Assembly (NCBI GenBank): GCA_019614645.1
Contig: JABWDB010000017.1
Location: 5,778,501-5,842,500, forward strand
DNA length: 64,000 bases
Origin: Stratiolaelaps scimitus
Taxonomy: Eukaryota; Arthropoda; Arachnida; Mesostigmata; Laelapidae
Direction: 5' to 3'
This document shows, in pieces, positions 42,401 through 49,027 of the stretch. The first letter of the stretch is position 1, and each line of letters begins with the position of its first letter. The notes below the pieces were generated by a model. It saw only the letters and a program-made list of their open reading frames with translations, did not search any database and had not been told where the DNA came from. Position numbers and translations under genes: made by a program.

Positions 42401-45400
42401 CCCCCGGTGATGCCGGTAAAGGAACGGCTGCCCAAAGGTCAAGCCCCTGCTCCACCCATGCCTGCGCCCACAACTGGAGCCCCAACTACTGCCCCAGTAG
42501 CCGGACAGTCGCCTCCCGGTTCCAATTCAAGTTTGTATATATATACATATATATTAGGGAATTCCATTCGAACGTGCCGCTCTTTAAATTCCAATAACTC
42601 TTGAATTAAATGAGTTAGAACAAAGATCTTCTGGTACGAGTTAGAGGTACTCCCTAATATATATATATATATAATTTAAGGCAGAATACATCTTCGTAAC
42701 AATTAACTCTCAGATATATCATCGCCAATAGGTCACCAAGTAGTGACTGCTCGAGTTGCGGCTGCTGGACGATTGGGAAGTCTATGTAGTGGTTGTTGAG
42801 GATTCAGTCGGCTGGTCCAACTGGTGGTTTCCTTTCGGTGTCTTAGAATAAGTTATTACTTTTCCTCCCGCAAAACCGATCAGTTGTTTCGTTCCGTATT
42901 TCAGCGACAGCCGAGCTTGGAAGACCGAATTCTTCAGGAAGTTCGTCAGGTGGAAGATCATCCATTCTTGAAATCGAGTCGTGGTGGGAGAAACGGTCAC
43001 AGCAAAGCACGTTAGTATTAATCGTTTAACCTCGAGTGTATTGTAATTTCCAATGTTCCCAATGGAAACGGATAGATACTGTTGATTCCCTGATTGTTGT
43101 CACATCTGATGATACTATATTCAAATATTCTCTTGACATCTTCTGGCTACTGAGAACCGCCATGTTAGCCAGTCTCCTAGCAAGCGAGGCAACTCACGAA
43201 CATCTTGAAACCCGATTGGTATTATACATCATGGAGCCCTTTATTTCACATGTATTCTATTCAACATTAAGAGATATGTATAATACACACAACAACAATA
43301 TATAATTACATATGACACAATCAAACTTTTGTACATTTAATACGAACGGGAATGTTTAGATTGTTTATCAAAAACGATAATTGGGTACTCTGCCCTAGCT
43401 TTTACATGAGCATAGCACAGACAACATTACTCAAGCATATACCGAACCTGAGCGGTATCTTTACAGCCAACAGCGTTTTTAAGTTCCACTAGCCAAGGCT
43501 ACCCCACTCCACTGATCTCATATTCAAGAAACATACAAAATCGCAACTGGCCATTTCACCATCGACACACATCCACTGCTGCGTCGCGTGTGAATTTTGT
43601 ATGTCGACGCCTCTGTGTGGCTGTAAAAGTAAAAGTATGCCCCACTGATAAACGACCTCTATCTCAATCCCTCCACCGGGACGGAATGCAAGCGATCCTC
43701 TTGCCTTTCAGCGCATGGCTTTAGGATTATATCAGACGTGTGTCCCCCCGCCCGGGTTTCTTTTTGTTCTTCATTCCATCAATCGCCTTTTCCGCGTCTT
43801 CCACTACACAGTATTCCCTTGTGCGTTTGTGCGCCAAAGCGCTGCACCTTGGGGAGTAGCGGTAGTGGTGGCGGCGGCGGTGACGACGATGACAACAACA
43901 ACGTCGAGGACAAGCACTCTGCAAGCGAAGACGAATCCTCACTCACTAGTTCTGGCGGTAACAAATGGACCACGGGGCGACATTAGGCTGCGCGTCCGAC
44001 GGCCGAAGAACAGGGGAAACGCCTTGGAGAGAGAGAAAGATAGAAAGTGAGGACCACATAGAAGACTGTGTATGCGAATGTATCGCGAGGTGTGCGTGTG
44101 CTTGTATGGTGTGCATGAGTATGTGTCGGCTCCTGCGTCTATGTGTTGAAACCCTCTCTACCGCTGCTTTACACAAACCGTGGTTATGGCGCGAGCAGTC
44201 CAGTGGTCCCACAGTCGTCGTCTCAGATTTTCTGCATTTCATTTAGTCGCACGGAAACTGCAGTCGCTCTCGCCGCGGCTGCTGCGTTCCAGCAGCGAGC
44301 AAGTGCGAGACCCAGAGAATAGGAGAGGAAGAACTGCACTAAGCGAAAAGAGTGATCCTTGTCCCGAAAGGGATACCAGCGAGTCGGGCACCGCTTGAGC
44401 AGTAGCACTTCTAGTAGCGATGGCGGGAACAGCGGAGGCAGGCCGGCACCTGCTAGTGGACGCTACTTTATTCCTCGTGGAACAGTGAGCGAAAGAGTAT
44501 GAGCGAGAAATAGGAGCTCTCACTCTCAGCCTGGCCCTTCGTGGTCCACGTCCTTCTCTCTTTGGGGCTGCTTTTGCCACTGGTGCTGCCATTCGGCGAA
44601 TGGGTCCCCACAGATCCCCCCGGACAGGATTGTTCGCAAAGTTCCTTTTGCTTCTTCTTGGAGCAACGGCCGTCGATTCGATGCGTCGGTGGCGAAGCGC
44701 AGAGCTGACGCAATCCGCCCGACAGTGCCAAATCTTTAAGAGACCCTTGAGTCCGAAGGAGCGCCGGTACCCACTGCCTCTGTAGCGCTGGATTGGGATC
44801 CGGCCATGAGCCCTATGTAGTAGTGCGTAACTGCGCATAGAGATCTCTCTTTCTCTCTCTCTCTCTCTCCTACTCTTATAGATCGCTATGCCAACGGCTC
44901 CCTGCAAGGTTTTCCCCTGTTCCTGTCCAATACCCGCAGCTTATTCTGCAAGCAAGTTTGTTTACGGTCTAACGCCTTGGAGCAGGCCAGCCAACCTCAT
45001 CCAGCACACGTTGTTTACTCCGGTGGGCAGCAGCGCGTCCACCCAGCAAGCGAGCCTGCCAAAGTAAAAGGCTCGAGGGTGGGTCCTGGAAAGGGTCTTT
45101 GGTAGCGCTTAAAACTTGGTTCGATGTCCAACAAGTACCAGAGTGGGCATGGACACCGGAGCACGCACAGGTGTCGTTGCACTTAGACTGTATCGATGCT
45201 GGCCTTCTGGACTTCGAGTGCTGCCTTCTATTCTTGAGTGGGCTGTCTATTTCCCTGATCACGTGCTGAGTTGTTCCATGTGCTTTCGAACTATCAGAGC
45301 CGTATCATTAAACAAGGGCTGTTTCGAAAGGTGGACTCTTGCTCTTGAGGGTTGTTATTAGACCGTAATAGCATTGCGGTCTAGCTGTGATAGTAGTCAT

Positions 45401-46195
45401 CGCGGTGGTATAGAATTTGCCAAATCTAAGTTTTCGTTTACTTTTTTCTTAACATTGACATCGCGGTGATAGTGACTAATGTAAACAGGTGAGGTAACCC
45501 AAGGTCGATTCATGATTTCAAAAACTGTTTGCGAATGTGGTATAAATGTAAGTAATAATATTCGTGAGAATTGAACATTATGTACATCATTCCCAATATG
45601 CGGCTCAAATCAACCCCTTAGATTACACAACTTAATAGTTGAATTGGACACAGAACTGATCTTGCACATCATTCTGGTCTTAGCCCATTAATAAAACAAG
45701 AATAGCATATGGTTTAAAGTACACAACCGGATTGCTCTTCCTGTTATTTGCTATTTTTACTAAGTCAAGTAAATCTGTCGTCCCATTCACCGTAGGCCGA
45801 GTCCAGGGAGCACCGAGCCGAACTCGCTTGATCCTGCCGACGATCCTCTACAGGGTCCCTTCCACTTCAAGAAGATCCTCAAATCACACATTCACAGCCA
45901 CGCGAGCTCCAGCTCTAGCTCACCTTCCCCGCCGAACCACTCGCGCGGAAGCCAACTTCCGAGCAAACAGCAGAACGGGAGACTGGTGAAAAGGAACGTT
46001 ACCGTTACTGCCGGTGGCGGTAACGGCGGGGAGAACGCCGTCTGCGGCGGCGGCGGCAGCGGCATCTTCGACTTTCGTAAGGTGTTACGCCGGACTGCTA
46101 TTGCGCCCACTGAAACCCTCAGACGATGCAAGGGCCTTCTGCCCCCATCCGAGAACAACGACTCGAAAATTATCTCGTTCCTTCAGATCGAATAG
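4295..46195 (+). CDS. ninaC: Class III unconventional myosin (ninaC-like), spliced, 5'-partial
   Basis: Fourteen exons (listed separately) join with compatible phases and GT-AG borders to encode about 748 residues. In order they show the [10 protein letters not shown] helix, the [14 protein letters not shown] helix, switch II (DIFGYE), the relay helix, [12 protein letters not shown], an SH1 helix reading [10 protein letters not shown], a converter ending [17 protein letters not shown], an IQ motif, a proline-rich tail and FDFRKVLRR near the C-terminus. The SH1 helix form and the converter and neck sequence resemble myosin III (fly NINAC, vertebrate MYO3) more than other classes. NINAC is known as an actin motor and calmodulin-binding protein of rhabdomeral photoreceptors, usually with an N-terminal kinase; here that part and the P-loop lie before the window. 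That it works in photoreceptors is inference from family. Class XXI arthropod myosins are the main alternative, which I think less likely. Confidence 0.9.
7373..7395. repeat. (GT)4 followed by G15
   Basis: A short GT run leads into fifteen consecutive G, a possible G-quadruplex or sequencing-sensitive tract. Confidence 0.95.
9202..9216. repeat. (GA)n microsatellite
   Basis: About seven uninterrupted GA units. Confidence 0.9.
10187..10214. repeat. (CCG)n and (TCG)n trinucleotide tract
   Basis: Four CCG units run into about five TCG units inside a GC-rich island. The tract makes artificial Arg, Asp and Ser runs in open frames on both strands. Confidence 0.9.
12908..13097 (+). mobile_element. 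tRNA-derived SINE, second copy, with target-site duplication
   Basis: It matches the copy at 3551 along its length: GTCGAGCCCGGTGGCG, box B GGGTTCGATCCCC, AAGGGGTTGTCCGTCTTATG, and the end GGTCAGCCCGGAAAATTTAC. Flanking repeats are AGACCCAGTGCACACA at 12892-12907 and AGACCCAGTACACACA at 13098-13113, 15 of 16 identical. It lies in the first myosin intron, same strand as the gene. Confidence 0.9.
13670..13892 (+). CDS. ninaC: Myosin III exon b: motor, TEDS-loop region and following helix
   Basis: The acceptor is CTCCGACAG and the donor is CA|GTACGC. The exon encodes [16 protein letters not shown], then [20 protein letters not shown] and [18 protein letters not shown]. Counting back 16 residues from the Asp of RDAMAK puts Glu (in RGEVIV) at the TEDS position, which would be constitutively acidic; that placement is inference. 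The exon ends two bases into a codon and joins exon c. A (TA)12 tract lies 24 bases after the donor. Confidence 0.93.
13893..14478 (+). other. Myosin intron b-c
   Basis: AT-rich apart from the (TA)12 tract near the donor. Nothing else seen. Confidence 0.85.
13917..13940. repeat. (TA)12 microsatellite
   Basis: It starts 24 bases after the donor of exon b. Confidence 0.95.
14479..14617 (+). CDS. ninaC: Myosin III exon c: switch II and relay helix
   Basis: The acceptor is GTGTCTAG and the donor is CAG|GTATTT. The exon encodes [20 protein letters not shown] and then [26 protein letters not shown] is switch II, with Tyr where most myosins have Phe (DIFGFE). [16 protein letters not shown] is nearly invariant in myosins. 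The exon ends LEQ in phase 0. Confidence 0.95.
14618..15350 (+). other. Myosin intron c-d
   Basis: No feature recognised. Confidence 0.85.
15351..15504 (+). CDS. ninaC: Myosin III exon d: post-relay region ([11 protein letters not shown])
   Basis: The acceptor is AATATTTCAG and the donor is G|GTAAGT. The exon encodes [35 protein letters not shown] and [14 protein letters not shown]. The PMGLL(A/S)LLDEES.FPKATD string is typical of class III motors. The last G joins exon e to make Asp, giving SLIDKFH. A short TA tract starts about 12 bases into the following intron. Confidence 0.95.
17104..17181. repeat. Long interrupted (GA)n tract
   Basis: GA runs at 17104-17121 and 17136-17181 are separated by GTAGAGAGCGAGGAA. 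They produce Arg-Glu runs on + and Ser-Leu runs on -, which explain the long open frames in the area. Confidence 0.95.
21411..21437. repeat. (AT)13 microsatellite
   Basis: Uninterrupted AT run inside the intron between exons d and e. Confidence 0.95.
22312..22440 (-). mobile_element. tRNA-derived SINE, third copy, truncated and diverged
   Basis: The reverse complement holds box B GGGTTCGATCCCC and CATTTGCATTTAAAG, then CCGTCTT, GCAATGCCGAAAGCAGTACC. The body end (TTGGCTG..GTCAGCCCGG) is missing, the 5' head is diverged, and no target-site duplication is evident. It lies antisense to the myosin gene. Confidence 0.8.
23004..23172 (+). CDS. ninaC: Myosin III exon e: lower 50K ([14 protein letters not shown])
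   Basis: The acceptor is GCCGGGTGCAG and the donor is CG|GTAAGT. The exon encodes [35 protein letters not shown] and [17 protein letters not shown]. The F.(V/I).HYAG.V.Y...(G/S)FL.KN...L pattern is the standard motor motif before loop 2. It follows a 7.5 kb intron, yet the phase (1 then 2) fits exon d exactly, so no exon need be missing between them. Confidence 0.95.
23215..23262. repeat. 14 bp inverted repeat with TA-rich loop
   Basis: AGATATGAGGTGGA (23215-23228) pairs with TCCACCTCATATCT (23249-23262) around a loop made mostly of a TA tract. It sits 42 bases after the donor of myosin exon e. Confidence 0.95.
23636..23717 (+). CDS. ninaC: Myosin III exon f: short exon before loop 2
   Basis: The acceptor is GATCTTGCAG and the donor is AAAG|GTAGAC. 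The first G completes the Arg codon left by exon e (CG+G), then 27 codons read [20 protein letters not shown] and INVGDPK. Family members have LLRSS followed by a short variable stretch here. Phases are correct on both sides, and homology to the family is short but positioned properly. Confidence 0.85.
24918..24990. repeat. (CTG)15 followed by (AACC)5
   Basis: Fifteen perfect CTG units (24918-24962) are followed by GTCGGCATC and five AACC units (24971-24990). The tract is intronic, 377 bases before exon g, and yields poly-Leu, -Cys and -Ala on + and poly-Gln, -Ser and -Ala on -. Confidence 0.95.
25296..25327. repeat. (AC)n(AT)n compound microsatellite
   Basis: Seven AC units run into eight AT units, 39 bases before the acceptor of exon g. 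Confidence 0.95.
25367..25611 (+). CDS. ninaC: Myosin III exon g: loop 2, strut and SH1/SH2 helices
   Basis: The acceptor is CTGCCGCCCAG and the donor is CG|GTAGGT. The exon encodes [38 protein letters not shown] and [20 protein letters not shown] then [25 protein letters not shown] is the invariant strut motif. The SH1 helix carries RIRRTG where muscle myosin has RICRKG, as in other class III myosins. Loop 2 is very short. AC and AT repeats lie just before the acceptor. Confidence 0.96.
26303..26326. repeat. C15 followed by (TC)n
   Basis: Fifteen C then four to five TC units. Confidence 0.95.
27441..27497. repeat. (CGG)n and (TA)15 tracts
   Basis: Five CGG units at 27441-27457, then a TA run at 27466-27497, mark the sharp end of a GC-rich island. 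Confidence 0.95.
34702..34813 (+). CDS. ninaC: Myosin III exon h: converter
   Basis: The acceptor is CATCTTTACAG and the donor is AAG|GTAAGC. The first G completes Arg with exon g across a 9 kb intron; 37 codons follow, reading [35 protein letters not shown] and K. NINAC-type converters have the same YxFLxFxF and N(C)xLLxxRLxxxxWALGK(T/S)K layout; here Trp is replaced by Tyr. Confidence 0.94.
34960..35122 (+). CDS. ninaC: Myosin III exon i: lever arm with IQ motif
   Basis: The acceptor is CCTCTTTCAG. The exon encodes [20 protein letters not shown] and [32 protein letters not shown] fits the IQxxxRxxxxR calmodulin or light-chain binding pattern. GT sites at 35104, 35110 and 35123 are possible donors; T|GTACGT at 35123 is the strongest and gives the phase needed for the next exon, so I end the exon at 35122 with VMHL. 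If an earlier donor is used the junction to exon j changes frame. Confidence 0.88.
35557..35645 (+). CDS. ninaC: Myosin III exon j: tail start, cysteine-containing
   Basis: The acceptor is CTATATACAG and the donor is AAG|GTAAAG. With exon i ending at 35122 the reading frame is [16 protein letters not shown] and [14 protein letters not shown], ending in phase 0 as exon k requires. The other two frames are also open through this exon (one gives a Gln-rich end, QRRQQLQQQ), so the frame rests on phase matching to exons i and k, not on homology. Confidence 0.6.
35646..41706 (+). other. Myosin intron j-k (6 kb)
   Basis: A broad GC-rich, purine-rich region lies at about 37200-40600 with short GA runs; the rest is AT-rich. 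No exon recognised. Confidence 0.75.
41707..41784 (+). CDS. ninaC: Myosin III exon k: proline-rich tail
   Basis: The acceptor is CTTTATTTTCAG and the donor is CT|GTGAGT. In phase 0 it encodes 26 residues containing [14 protein letters not shown]. The PPIPPVMP string is echoed by PPPPPVMP in the next exon, which supports both the frame and a small internal duplication. NINAC tails also hold a proline-rich tract before the C-terminal block. Confidence 0.75.
42371..42530 (+). CDS. ninaC: Myosin III exon l: proline-rich tail
   Basis: The acceptor is GCGATTCCAG and the chosen donor is TCAA|GTTTGT. The exon starts in phase 0 and encodes [20 protein letters not shown], then [20 protein letters not shown] and [10 protein letters not shown]. 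Such tracts commonly bind SH3 or EVH1 domains, but no partner can be named. An alternative donor CCA|GTAGCC at 42497 would switch the frame of exon m. An inverted repeat follows in the intron. Confidence 0.78.
42547..42664. repeat. Terminal inverted repeats, 14 bp, about 118 bp apart overall
   Basis: ATATATATTAGGGA (42547-42560) and TCCCTAATATATAT (42651-42664) are perfect inverted repeats with TA tracts at the outer ends. They occupy the start of the intron between exons l and m. The size, TIRs and TA flanks fit a small MITE that targets TA, but an internal hairpin or chance within TA-rich DNA is possible. Confidence 0.7.
42905..43010 (+). CDS. ninaC: Myosin III exon m: Ser/Gly-rich tail
   Basis: The acceptor is CCGTATTTCAG and the donor is AC|GTTAGT. 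In the frame set by exon l it encodes [20 protein letters not shown] and [14 protein letters not shown], and ends two bases into a codon, which fits the starts of both exon n (45796) and the alternative exon at 48928. A second frame ([20 protein letters not shown]) is also open over the full exon and would follow the alternative donor at 42497, so the protein sequence here is uncertain although the exon itself is likely real. Confidence 0.65.
43011..45795 (+). other. Myosin intron m-n
   Basis: A GC-rich island spans about 43700-45260 with a 222-codon - strand open frame of Arg/Ser-rich, non-homologous content and the CT repeat that begins it. Nothing else recognised. Confidence 0.7.
44845..44869. 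repeat. (CT)n tract
   Basis: About twelve CT units with one interruption. Confidence 0.95.
45796..46195 (+). CDS. ninaC: Myosin III exon n: C-terminal block with paired FxFxKxL motifs, stop
   Basis: The acceptor is CATTCACCGTAG. The exon runs in one frame for 132 residues to TAG at 46193-46195. It contains [18 protein letters not shown], a Ser/Pro stretch, [14 protein letters not shown], a Gly-rich run, then [20 protein letters not shown] and [17 protein letters not shown] matches the FNFKAMLRKT block near the C-terminus of NINAC as I recall it, and DFRxxL is a known F-actin-binding motif of myosin light-chain kinase. GPFHFKKIL looks like a second, diverged copy. The end LLPP...SFLQIE is unlike any tail I know. 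GT sites at 46077 and 46083 could allow further splicing. Confidence 0.85.
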
Positions 46196-46969
46196 TAGTA
46201 AAATCGTCCGACGATTGATGTCGGACGAAAAGTGCGCAAAAGTTAGCTTGCCGTATTCAATCCTGCCTTTGTACAATATACAACCAACCAGACCTGCTAA
46301 CTAGACTTATGCTGTTGCTAGCTAACGCGACAATACGCCGATGGACAATATCCGAACCAAGTCGATATCCCTGAAGCCTATGGACATCGGTCTTGTTCCG
46401 ATATCGTTGATCATCTGTGATGCGTTGACGTTTAATTTAACTTGCGTTGTGAAATACTGCCTGAAAACAGTTACCTGCAACGGTTAAAACGTACAAGACT
46501 GTTTTTTTTAAAATTCAAAATTACGTACTGCTTGTCGCTTTGTTGTTTCTGTGAGTTATATACTATGTATATCTACAATATGAAAGCAAGCAACACGCAC
46601 ATTCTGCCCAACCTGCCGATCGCGTCTTGGTTCGTGTGGCGTCAGACTACAACTACGGGACTAGTATTATATTGTAAGAAGGAATTCCGCAGCGGAGATA
46701 TTTATATATGATTTTACGAACCAGTATACACAGAGATATTAATATGTATTGTGAAAGACCCGACGCAATGGATACATTGACGTTGCGGAGGTGATCACGG
46801 CCACAGATTTAGAAGGAAACACACGTTTACCAAAGCGGCAGAGAGGTCGATAAAGGGAGACGGCCATCTCCTGTCTGGTGAACGTAATTTATCAAATGTA
46901 TCAATACCAAGTAATGTATCGATTATTGTCACAGTCGAATGTTCTATAGTGAAACAGGATGCATGCATG

Positions 46970-46988
46970 TGTGTATGTGTGTGTGTGT
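46970..46988. repeat. (GT)n tract with one TA interruption
   Basis: GTGTGTATGTGTGTGTGTG, in the 3' flank. Confidence 0.9.
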
Positions 46989-47395
46989 AAATGGACGAGA
47001 AAGAGCTCAGCCGACTGCGATGTAACATATGTTCAATACTGCAGATACGAGTAAGGTTGTGTGCAGCCGTGTGAACAAAATATCATATGCATAATATTAA
47101 TAGTAATTGATGATGTAAAATATATCGAGGCGATGAGTGTAGCCGTCGAAGACAGAGTATGCGAATAAATGTTTAACGGATCAAGTTTACGAGGTTGAAG
47201 AATTTTTATTGCTTACGTTTTACATGATAGCGAAAAGAAAATACGCTCGCAGAGTCATGCGTTTCAGTGAGCGCCACATGACTCCAATAATGTTAGAGTC
47301 GACGTACGAAATAATACTTGGAAAAATAAACTTTGCTAATGAAATGAAAATGAATAATAAAATAGCCAGTGCAGGCTAAGAAACAAAAATAAAAT

Positions 47396-47740
47396 TACTA
47401 ATGAATATAATAGGTTGTTTGCCCCTCCGACTTGATCATGGAGCAAGCCTTCCTTAGCTCCGAGTGCGGGGTTGAACAGGGGGACCCGCTTGACCGTACC
47501 CTAGCCCTCCCGTTGTATGTGTTCAGGCCAGCCTCCAGCAGGGTACATCGACGACGGAACGTTGGCGTGCAATTCGGCGAGCGTCTTCGCCGCCTTCCAG
47601 CGAGTACTCGACCACGAAGGGCCCAGCGGCCTTGGCCTTAACCTCACGAAGCACGAGGTCTTCTCCTTGGATCTCCACCCCGACCTCCAGCCCTTGCTCC
47701 CAGGGTCATCCCGAGGTCGTCACTTGAGCTCGTAGGTGCC
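47396..47740 (+). mobile_element. Degenerate non-LTR retrotransposon reverse-transcriptase fragment
   Basis: One frame reads LIMEQAFLSSECGVEQGDPL (RT block with G(V/I)xQGDPL), and a shifted frame then reads GYIDDGTLACNSASVF (the F/Y-x-DD catalytic block) and LGLNLTKHEVFS (the GLxLNxxKxE block). The blocks are in the right order but in different frames, so the copy is dead. Retained amino acids and spacing suggest a LINE-like RT. GC-rich sequence to about 48100 may be the rest of the element (FGTARWSTPSYANHC in one frame). No target-site duplication was found. Confidence 0.8.
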
Positions 47741-48927
47741 CTTTTGGACGAGGCCATCCGGCGCATTTGGACCGTTGTTTCGAAAAGGCTTCGGTGATGT
47801 TCGACCGATTGGGCCTCGATGCTGCCGAAGGGGGGTGTTGCCGTGAGGACATGCCCACACCCGTGGGGACACAGATGACAACACCGTGTCCTTTTTTTTA
47901 AAAAGGGGTGATGCCAGCACCTCGTTTGGGACTGCGCGGTGGTCGACACCCTCTTATGCCAACCACTGTGCAACCACCCCCAGTTACGCCGCATGCGGTG
48001 CGGAGCGAGCCAACTTACGAAAGTAAGGCGCCCATCAGGCAACTCGGCACTTTCCTCAGAAATTTCGAGTAAGGTTCAAGTTAGGCACCTGTTCGTTCAG
48101 GCCGTCGAGAGAAGTGTTTAAGATGGGACTAAAGACTATACGAATAATTGAAAACGCGATACAATCCTGTGGAGCTAATGGTATTGCTGGGCAAGACTAT
48201 TTACTATGGTCTGTCCAAGTTGAACTCATACCCCTGGATTGATGCGGAAATGAGGTCTGGGTAATTGCTTCGACGCGTAGGTTTGACTTAAGAAGGTATT
48301 TACTAACGAGGCCCGCAAATCTTAATGTCAACGGATTACGATATCCATCGACGCTTTGGCTGCAGACGTGTTCATCATTAGTGCGCCCCGGTGGCCACGA
48401 AGCGCTAAGGTCCACTCGAGCGACATCAAAAATAAACGGAAATAGAGTATTTCACGGTTCATCTCTGAAATACGTTTTTGCACCATGACGCAACATGCTT
48501 TGTCAATTATAAATTTTCATTTATTAAAGCGAATTACGAGACTTAGTCGGGTTTCGACAACACTTACGTTGAAGTTTACACGATAAACCTGGCACACAAC
48601 GCAAGCAGCTTGCGAACATTTAGGTGAGGAATTTTTTATACACGCATACGTGAAATAAAATCATTGCGAATTCGTCATCAGCCACTCTAGTCTATTTTAT
48701 TCATAAGTAGAGTCCGCTTCGAATTGGAAGTCAAGTCCTTCTCGCTCTCAAGCACATTCCTTAGTCCCTTAGTTTTACCACAAAGGTTATCGTAATAAAG
48801 ATTCCAGCTCGTCCTGTACAAATAGTCGTATCATTTGCGTGGGTGTAGTTCGAAAGAAATATAACTAACACTCGCACAACAGGGCAGTTCACGTACTTTA
48901 CGCAATTCTAATCACTCTAAAAAACAG

Positions 48928-49027
48928 CGAAGGTCTTCGATGCCACGCAGAGCAGCCGGAGCTGTTTCGTCGCGCCGGCCAGGAGTTTGAGCTGGGCAAG
49001 GTCACGTTAAGTTCAAACGCTCTCTAA
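48928..49027 (+). CDS. ninaC: Possible alternative terminal exon of the myosin III tail
   Basis: After the acceptor CTAAAAAACAG one frame reads EGLRCHAEQPELFRRAGQEF and ELGKVTLSSNAL to TAA at 49025-49027. It needs two bases from the preceding exon, which exon m supplies (AC+C gives Thr), so skipping exon n gives a shorter tail. The end resembles the C-terminus of the long NINAC form (acidic residues, then a G-x-TLS string), which is a PDZ ligand in flies; this comparison is from memory and short. A weak donor AAG|GTCACG at 49001 could instead splice onward to 52595. Confidence 0.5.

Larger units (their letters stand above)
46196..48927 (+). other. 3' flank or alternative intron of the myosin gene
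   Basis: It holds the GT repeat at 46970, an AATAAA at 47164-47169 that could serve as a polyadenylation signal for the exon n form, and the reverse-transcriptase relic. Otherwise AT-rich. Confidence 0.6.

Noticed and set aside
44239..44907. 222-codon - strand frame
   Set aside because: Begins in an Arg-Glu run from the CT repeat and has Arg/Ser-rich, non-homologous content in a GC-rich island.
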